A stretch of 64,000 nt of DNA from Lamellibrachia columna. Taxonomy: Eukaryota > Annelida > Polychaeta > Sabellida > Siboglinidae. The notes under the pieces are model-generated. The model did no database searches, was not told the DNA's origin, and was given only the letters and a program-made list of their open reading frames with translations. The translations under genes were made by a program, and so were the position numbers. The DNA lies in contig OY759269.1 in the NCBI GenBank assembly GCA_963662155.1, positions 5,481,470 through 5,545,469 of the forward strand, read 5' to 3'. Each line of letters opens with the position of its first letter. The first letter of the stretch is position 1. Of this stretch, positions 35,001-49,500 are shown in pieces.

Positions 35001-38000
35001 ACTGGGTGGAGCAGTATGACAGCAAACACTGGGTGGAGCAGTATGACAGCAAACACTGGGTGGAGCAGTATGGCGGCAAACACTGGGTGGAGCAGTATGA
35101 CAGCAAACACTGGGTGGAGCAGTATGACAGCAAACACTGGGTGGAGCAGTATGACAGCAAACACTGGGTGGAGCAGTATGACAGCAAACACTGGGTGGAG
35201 CAGTATGACAGCAAACACTGGGTGGAGCAGTATGACAGCAAACACTGGGTGGAGCAGCCTGACAGCAAACACTGGGTGGAGCAGTATGACGGCAAACACT
35301 GGGTGGAGCAGTATGCCAGCAAACACTGGGTGGAGCAGTATGACAGCAAACACTGGGTGGAGCAGTATGACAGCAAACACTGGGTGGAGCAGTATGACAG
35401 CAAACACTGGGTGGAGCAGTATGACGGCAAACACTGGGTGGAGCAGTATGATGGCAAACACTGGGTGGAGCAGTATGACGGCAAACACTGGGTGGAGCAG
35501 TATGACAGCAAACACTGGGTGGAGCAGTATGACAGCAAACACTGGGTGGAGCAGTATGACAGCAAACACTGGGTGGAGCAGTATGACAGCAAACACTGGG
35601 TGGAGCAGTATGACGGCAAACACTGGGTGGAGCAGTGTGACAGCAAACACTGGGTGGAGCAGTATGACAGCAAACACTGGGTGGAGCAGTATGACAGCAA
35701 ACACTGGGTGGAGCAGTATGACAGCAAACACTGGGTGGAGCAGTATGACGGCAAACACAGGGTGGAGCAGTCTGACGGCAAACACTGGGTGGAGCAGTAT
35801 GACAGCAAACACTGGGTGGAGCAGTATGACAGCAAACACTGGGTGGAGCAGTATGACGGCAAACACTGGGTGGAGCAGTCTGACTGCAAACACTGGGTGG
35901 AGCAGTCTGATGGCAAACACTGGGTGGAGCAGCATGACAGCAAACACTGGGTGGAGCAGCATGACGGCAAACACTGGGTGGAGCAGTATGACGGCAAACA
36001 CTGGGTGGAGCAGTATGACGGCAAACACTGGGTGGAGCAGTATGACGGCAAACACTGGGTGGAGCAGTATGACAGCAAACACTGGGTGGAGCAGTATGAC
36101 AGCAAACACTGGGTGGAGCAGTATGACAGCAAACACTGGGTGGAGCAGTATGACAGCAAACACTGGGTGGAGCAGTATGACAGCAAACACTGGGTGGAGC
36201 AGTATGACGGCAAACACTGGGTGGAGCAGTATGACAGCAAACACTGGGTGGAGCAGTCTGACAGCAAACACTGGGTGGAGCAGTCTGACAGCAAACACTG
36301 GGTGGAGCAGTATGACAGCAAACACTGGGTGGAGCAGTATGACAGCAAACACTGGGTGGAGCAGTATGACAGCAAACACTGGGTGGAGCAGTCTGACGGC
36401 AAACACTGGGTGGAGCAGTATGACTGCAAACACTGGGTGGAGCAGTATGACAGCAAACACTGGGTGGAGCAGTATGACGGCAAACACTGGCTGGAGCAGT
36501 ATGACAGCAAACACTGGGTGGAGCAGTATGACAGCAAACACTGGGTGGAGCAACCTGACAGCAAACACTGGGTGGAGCAGTATGACAGCAAACACTGGGT
36601 GGAGCAGTATGACAGCAAACACTGGGTGGAGCAGTATGACAGCAAACACTGGGTGGAGCAGTATGGCGGCAAACACTGGGTGGAGCAGTATGACAGCAAA
36701 CACTGGGTGGAGCAGTATGACAGCAAACACTGGGTGGAGCAGTATGACAGCAAACACTGGGTGGAGCAGTATGACAGCAAACACTGGGTGGAGCAGTATG
36801 ACAGCAAACACTGGGTGGAGCAGCCTGACAGCAAACACTGGGTGGAGCAGTATGACGGCAAACACTGGGTGGAGCAGTATGCCAGCAAACACTGGGTGGA
36901 GCAGTATGACAGCAAACACTGGGTGGAGCAGTATGACAGCAAACACTGGGTGGAGCAGTATGACAGCAAACACTGGGTGGAGCAGTATGACGGCAAACAC
37001 TGGGTGGAGCAGTATGACGGCAAACACTGGGTGGAGCAGTCTGACGGCAAACACTGGGTGGAGCAGTATGACAGCAAACACTGGGTGGAGCAGTATGACA
37101 GCAAACACTGGGTGGAGCAGTATGACAGCAAACACTGGGTGGACCAGTATGACAGCAAACACTGGGTGGAGCAGTATGACAGCAAACACTGGGTGGAGCA
37201 GTATGACGGCAAACACTGGGTGGAGCAGTCTGACGGCAAACACTGGGTGGAGCAGTATGACAGCAAACACTGGGTGGAGCAGTATGACAACAAACACTGG
37301 GTGGAGCAGTATGACAGCAAACACTGGGTGGAGCAGTATGACAGCAAACACTGGGTGGAGCAGTATGACGGCAAACACTGGGTGGAGCAGTCTGACGGCA
37401 AACACTGGGTGGAGCAGTATGACAGCAAACACTGGGTGGAGCAGTATGACGGCAAACACTGGGTGGAGCAGTATGACGGCAAACACTGGGTGGAGCAGTC
37501 TGACGGCAAACACTGGGTGGAGCAGTCTGACGGCAAACACTGGGTGGAGCAGTATGACGGCAAACACTGGGTGGAGCAGCATGACAGCAAACACTGGGTG
37601 GAGCAGTATGACAGCAAACACTGGGTGGAGCAGTCTGACAGAAAACACTGGGTGGAGCAGTATGACAGCAAACACTGGGTAGAGCAGTATGACGGCAAAC
37701 ACTGGGTGGAGCAGTATGACAGCAAACACTGGGTGGAGCAGTATGACAGCAAACACTGGGTGGAGCAGTATGACGGCAAACACTGGGTGGAGCAGTCTGA
37801 CGGCAAACACTGGGTGGAGCAGTATGACGGCAAACACTGGGTGGAGCAGTATGACAACAAACACTGGGTGGAGCAGTATGACAGCAAATACTGGGTGGAG
37901 CAGTATGACAGCAAACACTGGGTGGAGCAGTATGACAGCAAACACTGGGTGGAGCAGTCTGACGGCAAACACTGGGTGGAGCAGTATGACAGCAAACACT

Positions 38001-41000
38001 GGGTGGAGCAGTATGACAGCAAACACTGGGTGGAGCAGTATGATGGCAAACACTGGGTGGAGCAGTCTGACTGCAAACACTGGGTGGAGCAGTCTGACGG
38101 CAAACACTGGGTGGAGCAGTATGACGGCAAACACTGGGTGGAGCAGTATGACAGCAAACACTGGGTGGAGCAGTATGACAGCAAACACTGGGTGGAGCAG
38201 TATGACGGCAAACACTGGGTGGAGCAGTCTGACGGCAAACACTGGGTGGAGCAGTACGACAGCAAACACTGGGTGGAGCAGTATGACAGCAAACACTGGG
38301 TGGAGCAGTATGACAGCAAACACTGGGTGGAGCAGTATGACGGCAAACACTGGGTGGAGCAGTATGACAGCAAACACTGGGTGGAGCAGTCTGACAGCAA
38401 ACACTGGGTGGAGCAGTCTGACAGCAAACACTGGGTGGAGCAGTATGACAGCAAACACTGGGTGGAGCAGTATGACAGCAAACACTGGGTGGAGCAGTAT
38501 GACAGCAAACACTGGGTGGAGCAGTCTGACGGCAAACACTGGGTGGAGCAGTATGACTGCAAACACTGGGTGGAGCAGTATGACAGCAAACACTGGGTGG
38601 AGCAGTATGACGGCAAACACTGGCTGGAGCAGTATGACAGCAAACACTGGGTGGAGCAGTATGACAGCAAACACTGGGTGGAGCAACCTGACAGCAAACA
38701 CTGGGTGGAGCAGTATGACAGCAAACACTGGGTGGAGCAGTATGACAGCAAACACTGGGTGGAGCAGTATGACAGCAAACACTGGGTGGAGCAGTATGGC
38801 GGCAAACACTGGGTGGAGCAGTATGACAGCAAACACTGGGTGGAGCAGTATGACAGCAAACACTGGGTGGAGCAGTATGACAGCAAACACTGGGTGGAGC
38901 AGTATGACAGCAAACACTGGGTGGAGCAGTATGACAGCAAACACTGGGTGGAGCAGCCTGACAGCAAACACTGGGTGGAGCAGTATGACGGCAAACACTG
39001 GGTGGAGCAGTATGCCAGCAAACACTGGGTGGAGCAGTATGACAGCAAACACTGGGTGGAGCAGTATGACAGCAAACACTGGGTGGAGCAGTATGACAGC
39101 AAACACTGGGTGGAGCAGTATGACGGCAAACACTGGGTGGAGCAGTATGACGGCAAACACTGGGTGGAGCAGTCTGACGGCAAACACTGGGTGGAGCAGT
39201 ATGACAGCAAACACTGGGTGGAGCAGTATGACAGCAAACACTGGGTGGAGCAGTATGACAGCAAACACTGGGTGGAGCAGTATGACAGCAAACACTGGGT
39301 GGAGCAGTATGACAGCAAACACTGGGTGGAGCAGTATGACGGCAAACACTGGGTGGAGCAGTCTGACGGCAAACACTGGGTGGAGCAGTATGACAGCAAA
39401 CACTGGGTGGAGCAGTATGACAACAAACACTGGGTGGAGCAGTATGACAGCAAACACTGGGTGGAGCAGTATGACAGCAAACACTGGGTGGAGCAGTATG
39501 ACGGCAAACACTGGGTGGAGCAGTCTGACGGCAAACACTGGGTGGAGCAGTATGACAGCAAACACTGGGTGGAGCAGTATGACGGCAAACACTGGGTGGA
39601 GCAGTATGACGGCAAACACTGGGTGGAGCAGTCTGACGGCAAACACTGGGTGGAGCAGTCTGACGGCAAACACTGGGTGGAGCAGTATGACGGCAAACAC
39701 TGGGTGGAGCAGCATGACAGCAAACACTGGGTGGAGCAGTATGACAGCAAACACTGGGTGGAGCAGTCTGACAGAAAACACTGGGTGGAGCAGTATGACA
39801 GCAAACACTGGGTAGAGCAGTATGACGGCAAACACTGGGTGGAGCAGTATGACAGCAAACACTGGGTGGAGCAGTATGACAGCAAACACTGGGTGGAGCA
39901 GTATGACAGCAAACACTGGGTGGAGCAGTATGACGGCAAACACTGGGTGGAGCAGTCTGACGGCAAACACTGGGTGGAGCAGTATGACGGCAAACACTGG
40001 GTGGAGCAGTATGACAACAAACACTGGGTGGAGCAGTATGACAGCAAACACTGGGTGGAGCAGTATGACAGCAAACACTGGGTGGAGCAGTATGACAGCA
40101 AACACTGGGTGGAGCAGTCTGACGGCAAACACTGGGTGGAGCAGTATGACAGCAAACACTGGGTGGAGCAGTATGACAGCAAACACTGGGTGGAGCAGTA
40201 TGACGGCAAACACTGGGTGGAGCAGTCTGACTGCAAACACTGGGTGGAGCAGTCTGACGGCAAACACTGGGTGGAGCAGTATGACGGCAAACACTGGGTG
40301 GAGCAGTATGACAGCAAACACTGGGTGGAGCAGTATGACAGCAAACACTGGGTGGAGCAGTATGACGGCAAACACTGGATGGAGCAGTCTGACGGCAAAC
40401 ACTGGGTGGAGCAGTATGACAGCAAACACTGGGTGGAGCAGTATGACAACAAACACTGGGTGGAGCAGTATGACAGCAAACACTGGGTGGAGCAGTATGA
40501 CAGCAAACACTGGGTGGAGCAGTATGACGGCAAACACTGGGTGGAGCAGTCTGACGGCAAACACTGGGTGGAGCAGTATGACAGCAAACACTGGGTGGAG
40601 CAGTATGACAGCAAACACTGGGTGGAGCGGTATGACGGCAAACACTGGGTGGAGCAGTCTGACGGCAAACACTGGGTGGAGCAGTCTGACGGCAAACACT
40701 GGGTGGAGCAGTATGACGGCAAACACTGGGTGGAGCAGTATGACAGCAAACACTGGGTGGAGCAGTATGACGGCAAACACTGGGTGGAGCAGTATGACAG
40801 CAAACACTGGGTGGAGCAGTATGACAGCAAACACTGGGTGGAGCAGTATGACAGCAAACACTGGGTGGAGCAGTATGACGGCAAACACTGGGTGGAGCAG
40901 TATAACAGAAAACACTGGGTGGAGCAGTATGACGGCAAACACTGGGTAGAGCAGTATGACGGCAAACACTGGGTGGAGCAGTATGACGGCAAACACTGGG

Positions 41001-41022
41001 TGGAGCAGTATGACAGCAAACA
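29061..41022. repeat. Giant 27-bp minisatellite, 443 units
   Basis: 11,962 bp of a 27-bp unit. The plus strand translates as YDSKHWVEQ in one frame and MTANTGWSS in another; the three minus frames give FAVILLHPV, CCHTAPPSV and LLSYCSTQC. The third plus frame has TGA in every ordinary unit. The length is 443 units with no net indels, and point variants (AGC/GGC, TATGAC/TCTGAC, CAACCTGAC and others) mark units. Variant patterns recur at fixed distances (1755, 3024 and 2133 bp), showing block duplications. The YDSKHWVEQ frame has three TAG codons immediately upstream and no ATG, and the MTANTGWSS frame is cut by occasional TGA. I therefore treat it as satellite DNA in an intron, not as a gene. 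Confidence 0.95.
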
Positions 41023-41072
41023 TGGTTGCTGGACGTGTCTCGGTGTCTGCTCGCGACCCGGACTGCAGTATG

Positions 41073-41104
41073 AAAGCCAGGCACAGTAGCTGTGGCCTGG
41101 CTTT
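41073..41104. other. Hairpin at the right edge of the 27-bp array
   Basis: AAAGCCAGGCACAG (41073-41086), loop TAG, CTGTGGCCTGGCTTT (41090-41104): a 14-bp stem with a single bulged base. The loop is the stop codon that closes the plus-strand repeat frame. It marks the boundary between array and unique intron sequence. Confidence 0.75.
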
Positions 41105-44100
41105 ACTCTTATGATAAAACATATTATTGACATAAATTCATGTGATATACAAGTGTAATGTGGCACAACAATCTTTTTGTTCTACCATATGTTATCATGT
41201 CCCTGACCGCAGAATGACATCCGAACTGAATGTACTGTTATCATAAACATAGATAATACAGTACTACTTCTGAGCTCGTGTTTTGTGGGGATTCAAACAC
41301 AACAGAAGTGTTATTATTATTATAAGTTGGAGGGACCAGGGAAATACTTAACGAAGAATGATGGGTGGATAGTAATGTCAAATTTGCCAGTAGCTCAGAA
41401 ATTGCATAACAGCACTGGGTAATGATCTGAGTTATGATAGGTATTTGTATTATTGAAGTTCATATTAACACATTTATATTGTGTTTAATACTATTTATAG
41501 GTGGGTGAATATACAGTAATGGGTTTTTGGACTGGTCTACGAGGACAACCTATTTTAGGGTGAAGCTGAGGAAAAAGAGTAAAACTGTAATACTTTGCAT
41601 ATGAAATACATTTGTAAATTATATAAAAGACTATCATCCCTTAAAATATTGGAAAACAAAATTAGTTTACACCCAGTTAATGGATGTATTGTAATACTGC
41701 AATTAGCATCTCAACAGAATCAGTCCACTTCTTCATTCTCTTCGACAGTGTTTTTCAACATGGTTTAAATACACCACACCACAATAATCATACGTGTAAT
41801 TGAACAGTAATCATAAATTCATAATCGCACAATATAAAGAATATAGGTCACACAAGAGAGAACAAAATATTTAATTGCATGTAGCAAACAACAACAACAA
41901 CTTCTCAGAATTCAAGCATAATTATACATAATTATTATATGAATCAGAATTTACCAAACATTTGCACATGTACGACCCATATGTAGATCGAACATGTTTT
42001 GAACATAATTATGACTTTGAGCAACTGTACTGCAACATGCAGCCTGACAAAATCCATCAGCCGTCGACCTGCAAGACATATACAGTATGTCTTATGGGGG
42101 GTCCCACCAATCCCATCTATTTGTGAGGCCAACTTCCCACCAATTTTTAGGACAAACCTCCCATTTCCTGCCACACCCCCTCGTATATGTGTAGTATCGT
42201 GGACTGTACACAACATAATTTTATAAAATTTCATATTTGTGGAAGCTGGGAACAGGTAACCAAAATGTTGTGTAACAAATTAGACATTCCCTAATATAAA
42301 TGGACAGTACACTTGGTTAAAAATTCTTAGATTAACTTAAAATTATACTTTATAAAATACCCTTGAAAATGTTCCAACCACATTGCTTTCAGATGTAAAA
42401 AAAACTGTTCTTTTGAATTTGTTTTGGTATTACAAAAAGATATACCTGTTAATTGACATGTTGGTTACCTGTTCTAAGCTTGCTTCCCATGCACATTGTG
42501 ACCTGTTGTTTTCAGAATCGAGTACAATGTCTGTTGCAATGGTGGGGGCAATGTTGTTCTGATCGACAGGCTTGAAAAAACATGCTTCCAGGCTTTTGAT
42601 AGTTTGTCATCTGTGCAGGCACAGATGAGTGTCTCTTGCAGGCTGACAATGTAATTGTAATGTTTTGGTTAGCGCTCTCGGAAATTGTCCATTTTCCGTA
42701 TCTTGTTTAATCTGTTGCAGTAACTATAAATTAATAAACAAACTTGATGACAGGTCTTGTTAGACACTGAACTGCTTTTGTTAGGCATGATGGCATTTAC
42801 AAAAAACTGATTTTCAATTCCACACGCTGGCACTGCATACACAGTTTCAATGTAAAAGCTGAAATACTAAACATGAATATAAAGTTAGTGAAATACTGGA
42901 TATGAATGCATTTGTAGAACATAAGGTACACAAATGTTTTTATTATGCATTGTGTCAAAGGTTGTGTATTGTGACACAACAAACCTCACATTTCAAGTAT
43001 GTTTCAGCTGTAAACAATGTTTCTTTCTGTAGTGTAAACTGCCATCTCAAACATAATTTGTTTAATCACAAAGAAATGTTATCATTACTTAGTCTTCTTT
43101 ATCAACCACTAAATAAGTAAAACCAAGTGTTATTTGTGCTGTAATGTAATGTCACTATGTCATAGAATACTCTGTTATTGTGTCTAATAACAATGCAATA
43201 ATATTATACAAGCTATACTTGCGCAGTGCCCTTTGCGGTTTGACTTCAGGGACAAACCTTCGTGCTTCTGGTAGTCGACTGCTGCCACAAAGTTTCATGC
43301 CTGGTATACTGGGAAGCTGCAATAGTTCATTTTTAATTGTTATGTTTCATAAGCATGATCCAATGGCCAACCCCGTCATAGTGTATATTCTACAGGCTTG
43401 CATAAATGGTTTACAACTGTTAATAGACATGGGAATTGGCAGTCAAAGTGCCATATTTTTAACAAATTGCACAAATAATAATGATATGAAATTATTACAA
43501 TGACTCATTATTAAGAAGACATACATCTTCTACAAATGCTTCTGATACACAGATATTCCATGATTGTAGTACAAACAATGTACTAATACCTGAAGGTAAA
43601 TCGTTTGGCTGCATACATCATGTGGTTATGAAATGTTTCAAGCACACCTTTGCCTGTGGTTCAGTCTGGTCTTTAGTGGCAGCCTGAAAGGAATAAAACA
43701 GGCACCTTAGAATTATTATGTTGTATATTTATTTATTTGAAAATGTTTAATAAAAAAATTTGGTGTGCATCTCATTTGTTATTAAAATGATATTTACCTG
43801 TATGAGCATTTCTATATTTTAGGCCAAATGTTATCCCTGCCTATTTCTAAACATTTGTGCAATGTGGCATGTTTACAATGATAATATGCAAATTTGTCAT
43901 TGCAAATTATATTACCTAAAGTTCATAATTACTTAAAGGTGCTTAATCAATTACATTTTTTTGCTAGTCTCATTTCAAATTAATTTTGCAAAAAACAAAC
44001 CTACCTAGTATCCACTGCAACATGCTAACTCGTTTGTGCAACATATGTATGTAGTCTTTGTGAAATCATCAGATAAACTAGTAAATTGTTCAAGCATTAA

Positions 44101-44628
44101 CTGAAGTAAAAATATAATTGCTGAAAAAACATGATTTTCTTCCTTGGTGAAATTTCATAACTTTACCATGTAATTGGCAAGAGGATGGAAGTCACGCTCA
44201 TGATCAGCATTGACCCACACAGTGCTTACCATTTTGGATATCTAATATTTTGATCCTTACTAACGTCTAACAACTAACGACTAAAGTCAATTCTTTCAAT
44301 GATTAGATTTAAATTGACAGTGGATGTTATATAAACTATTCATACACTACACATCTGGACACTATTGAACTGGATTTGTGATAGGCTAAATCCATTGAGG
44401 AAGCAGTTTTAAATTTAATACAACATTTGTTTTCTATTTTTCAGTAGATTTACTTAATTCTGATGCATGTTATACTTGAAATGGTGGTTTCTGTACATTT
44501 GGATTAAAAATGAGTAGAATTTTGCCGTTTCGTGGTACATTTTGACTTGAAAGTGGGGGATAGGGAGATTTTGGAGAAAATTGAAGAAAAAGCGATAGTT
44601 CCACTGCCAAAGTGGTAGACTCTGTATG

Positions 44629-44709
44629 TTCTGTCACCTACATGACACAGAGGTGTTCTGTCACCTACATGACACAGAGGTGTTCTGTCACCTACATGAC
44701 ACAGAGGTG
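44629..44709. repeat. 27-bp tandem repeat, three copies
   Basis: Three exact copies of a unit beginning GTTCTGTCACCTACATGACA. It contains TGTCA...TGACA inverted halves. Its length equals that of the giant array unit but the sequence is unrelated. Confidence 0.95.
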
Positions 44710-45291
44710 TTGTGGCTGTAGCAAAGGGCTGCATGGATATTATGTGCACTTATTACTGTCTATAATATTTGGCCCACAACTTGAAATGTTGATCACTAGA
44801 TAACATCTTCACCATCCATTTGTTAAGTCGTATGCCTTTCATATTGTATCTATGATAATAAAACATGTTTGTTCAATAAGATACTATTCTACAGATTGTT
44901 TTCTGTATTGAAATAGGGTGCTGATGCAGATGTGTGCTTGTCAGTGATAGTTTGCATGTGAACTTCATGACATGCTAATTGATTAAATCCTTAAAATTAG
45001 GATAATCAAACACAAACTCAGCTCTGCTGGGTATATTACTATAATGTTTAGATATTATACTGTATAATTTATTTGATATAACTTATTTAGTTGATTGTAT
45101 GCCCAGAAATACCTAAAATGAGGCTAAGAATACAGAAACCCTTGCATACTTTATCAGTTGTATTATCGTTATTAAAAGTGTGTATGGCAATCTAAATACA
45201 ATGTTACCTGTTGCTCCTTTCTCTGACGTCTTAGTTTCCTCATGCAAGCACTATCTGCTCTGTTGAGTGTCACAAATCTTGCTATGCCACG

Positions 45292-45384
45292 TCTCCCTCC
45301 ACCTCTTCCTCTTGATGTACTCTGTCTTCTCCCTGCACCCCTTTTCTTTCAATCCACCTCTTTCTTCCTGCACCTCTTTCTTCA
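45292..45384. other. Polypyrimidine tract (about 90 nt)
   Basis: The plus strand is strongly C/T-biased (CTCCCTCCACCTCTTCCTC and similar) and ends CTTTCTTCAG, an excellent 3' splice-site sequence. No exon could be recognised after it. Such tracts can also form triplex DNA. Confidence 0.6.
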
Positions 45385-46565
45385 GAACCATTCAAACTCT
45401 GTGGGTGAAAGGATGTGATGAATGCTAAATTTGTGTTTATAACAATACAGTTTATGACTTTTTTAAACCAGGAAAAGATTACTGCGCAAATATGTGATGA
45501 GCATCCATAATTGATAATGTTTATACTGTTCATATTCTATACTGAAGTTCAAGTTTATATAGTACATAAAATATTATTCCTTTGATCACCAGTTGCTTTC
45601 TGGATATTTGTTTTCAAATGCTGGGTTTCTGCTTGACATAGGAACATTTGTCCACAGGCAAATAAATTTATATTTTATTATTCATTTCTAAGATTGTTTT
45701 AATGTTACTTGTGATTAGCTTCTTTAGTACAGCTGTAAATAGTATTTGATTAAATTTAAAAAACTTACACATTGAATTAGGGGCACACTTTGCATTTCTT
45801 GGACAATGACAAATTTCATTGAAGTGGGGATCAATGTTTTGATGAAATATTGGACATGGAATAACCAGCAAGATAAACTGTGCCAAGGCCAGGTACCTGA
45901 CAACTAATAATAATAATAATAATGTTTATTGTCTCAAATAACATAAATTCATATACAGCCCTGTACATACAATCAATCAGCCGATCAACTATTAAGCACA
46001 TTTAAGACAATGGAAAAGAAGCAAATAGCTTATGTTTCCTTTTTCAATTATAAATGAAATATATTATATGCCACGATGTCAACTCTTTATTAAAAAAAAA
46101 AATCAATAAGTGCAATTATTCACATGTGAATTATAGTAGACCAGTGTACAGCAGCTACTGTCGCAATACTAACTTTGCTGTACACGTTGAAAATATAATA
46201 CTAAGTTAACCAATAGTTATTCACAAGTGATTTCTGATACAAGTATACCACAATTGTCTAATAAATAAATTGTTTGTAATAAGATATGATAAAAAGGTTA
46301 CCACAAATAAGTCATTCACATATAATAATACATAGGACTATTATACTAAATTATACTGGTATATCACAATTGACTATAGTAATCTTGTTCATAGGTTCCC
46401 CAGATGTAATGTTTCACTGTCTTTTTAAATATATAAATCATCCAGGTGGTTCTTTATAACAATAATATTCCATAATTTCCATCATTGGGACCAACATATG
46501 CCAGTGTATTCTACTTAGTGTACATTACTCAGACATTATGCATAACAAAATGTGCACCTGAAAAG

Positions 46566-49500
46566 AATAACATAACACTACTACACTGTACTACTGTCCT
46601 GACACTAGTCTAATAACATAACACTACTACACTGTACTACTGTCCTGACACTAGTCTAATAACATAACACTACTACACTGTACTACTGTCCTGACACTAG
46701 TCTAATAACATAACACTACTACACTGTACTACTGTCCTGACACTAGTCTAATAACATAACACTACTACACTGTACTACTGTCCTGACACTAGTCTAATAA
46801 CATAACACTACTACACTGTACTACTGTCCTGACACTAGTCTAATAACATAACACTACTACACTGTACTACTGTCCTGACACTAGTCTAATAACATAACAC
46901 TACTACACTGTACTACTGTCCTGACACTAGTCTAATAACATAACACTACTACACTGTACTACTGTCCTGACACTAGTCTAATAACATAACACTACTACAC
47001 TGTACTACTGTCCTGACACTAGTCTAATAACATAACACTACTACACTGTACTACTGTCCTGACACTAGTCTAATAAAATACTACTACTACACTGTACTAC
47101 TGTCCTGACACTAGTCTAATAAAATACTACTACTACACTGTACTACTGTCCTGACACTAGTCTAATAAAATACTACTACTACACTGTACTACTGTCCTGA
47201 CACTAGTCTAATAAAATAATACTACTACACTGTACTACTGTCCTGACACTAGTCTAATAAAATACTACTACTACACTGTACTACTGTCCTGACACTAGTC
47301 TAATAAAATAATACTACTACACTGTACTACTGTCCTGACACTAGTCTAATACAATACTACTACTACACTGTACTACTGTACTGACACTAGTCTAATAAAA
47401 TACTACTACTACACTGTACTACTGTCCTGACACTAGTCTAATAAAATAATACTACTACACTGTACTACTGTACTGACACTAGTCTAATAAAATGCTACTA
47501 CTACACTGTACTACTGTCCTGACACTAGTCTAATAAAATAATACTACTACACTGTACTACTGTACTGACACTAGTCTAATAAAATAATACTACTACACTG
47601 TACTACTGTCCTGACACTAGTCTAATAAAATACTACTACTACACTGTACTACTGTCCTGACACTAGTCTAATAAAATAATACTACTACACTGTACTACTG
47701 TACTGACACTAGTCTAATAAAATACTACTACTACACTGTACTACTGTCTTGACACTAGTCTAATAACATAATACTACTACACTGTACTACTGTCTTGACA
47801 CTAGTCTAATAACATAATACTATTACACTGTACTACTGTCTTGACACTAGTCTAATAAAATACTACTACTACACTGTACTACTGTCTTGACACTAGTCTA
47901 ATAACATAATACTACTACACTGTACTACTGTCTTGACACTAGTCTAATAACATAATACTACTACACTGTACTACTGTCCTGACACTAGTCTAATAAAATA
48001 CTACTACTACACTGTACTACTGTCTTGACACTAGTCTAATAACATAACACTACTACACTGTACTACTGTCTTGACACTAGTCTAATAACATAACACTACT
48101 ACACTGTACTACTGTCCTGACACTAGTCTAATAACAATACTACTACACTGTACTACTGTCCTGACACTAGTCTAATAACATAATACTACTACACTGTACT
48201 ACTGTCTTGACACTAGTCTAATAACATAACACTACTACACTGTACTACTGTCCTGACACTAGTCTAATAAAATACTACTACTACACTGTACTACTGTCTT
48301 GACACTAGTCTAATAACATAATACTACTACACTGTACTACTGTCTTGACACTAGTCTAATAACATAATACTACTACACTGTACTACTGTCCTGACACTAG
48401 TCTAATAAAATAATACTACTACACTGTACTACTGTCTTGACACTAGTCTAATAACATAACACTACTACACTGTACTACTGTCTTGACACTAGTCTAATAA
48501 CATAACACTACTACACTGTACTACTGTCCTGACACTAGTCTAATAACAATACTACTACACTGTACTACTGTCCTGACACTAGTCTAATAACATAATACTA
48601 CTACACTGTACTACTGTCTTGACACTAGTCTAATAACATAACACTACTACACTGTACTACTGTCCTGACACTAGTCTAATAACACAATACTACTACACTG
48701 TACTACTGTCCTAACACTAGTCTAATAACATAATACTACTACACTGTACTACTGTCTTGACACTAGTCTAATAACATAACACTACTACACTGTACTACTG
48801 TCCTGACACTAGTCTAATAACATAATACTACTACACTGTACTACTGTCCTGACACTAATCTAATAAAATAACACTACTACACTGTACTACTGTCCTGACA
48901 CTAGTCTAATAACATAATACTACTACACTGTACTACTGTCCTGACACTAGTCTAATAACATAACACTACTACACTGTACTACTGTCCTGACACTAGTCTA
49001 ATAAAATACTACTACTACACTGTACTACTGTCCTGACACTAGTCTAATAACATAATACTACTACACTGTACTACTGTGTTGACACTAGTCTAATAACAAT
49101 ACTACTACACTGTACTACTGTCCTGACACTAGTCTAATAACATAACACTACTACACTGTACTACTGTCCTGACACTAGTCTAATAACATAACACTACTAC
49201 ACTGTACTACTGTCCTGACACTAGTCTAATAAAATACTACTACTACACTGTACTACTGTCCTGACACTAGTCTAATAACATAACACTACTACACTGTACT
49301 ACTGTCCTGATACTAGTCTAATAAAATAACACTACTACACTGTATTACTGTCCTGACACTAGTCTAATAACATAACACTACTACACTGTACTACTGTCCT
49401 GACACTAGTCTAATAACATAACACTACTACACTGTACTACTGTCCTGACACTAGTCTAATAAAATACTACTACTACACTGTACTACTGTCCTGACACTAG

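Larger units (their letters stand above)
41105..46565. other. Unique AT-rich intron sequence, no gene recognised
   Basis: About 5.4 kb of AT-rich DNA between the two giant arrays, inside the kringle intron. Small open frames here have no recognisable motif. It contains a three-copy 27-bp repeat at 44629-44709, a polypyrimidine tract at 45292-45384, and a short (TAA)n at about 45906-45922 that may be the tail of a minus-strand retroelement. Confidence 0.5.

Noticed and set aside
29006..41166. Apparent 4,000-residue proteins on both strands across the 27-bp array
   Set aside because: Any 27-bp repeat without a stop in a frame gives such frames. The main plus frame lacks an ATG and follows three TAG codons, five frames cannot all be genes, and no flanking exon or domain supports one of them.
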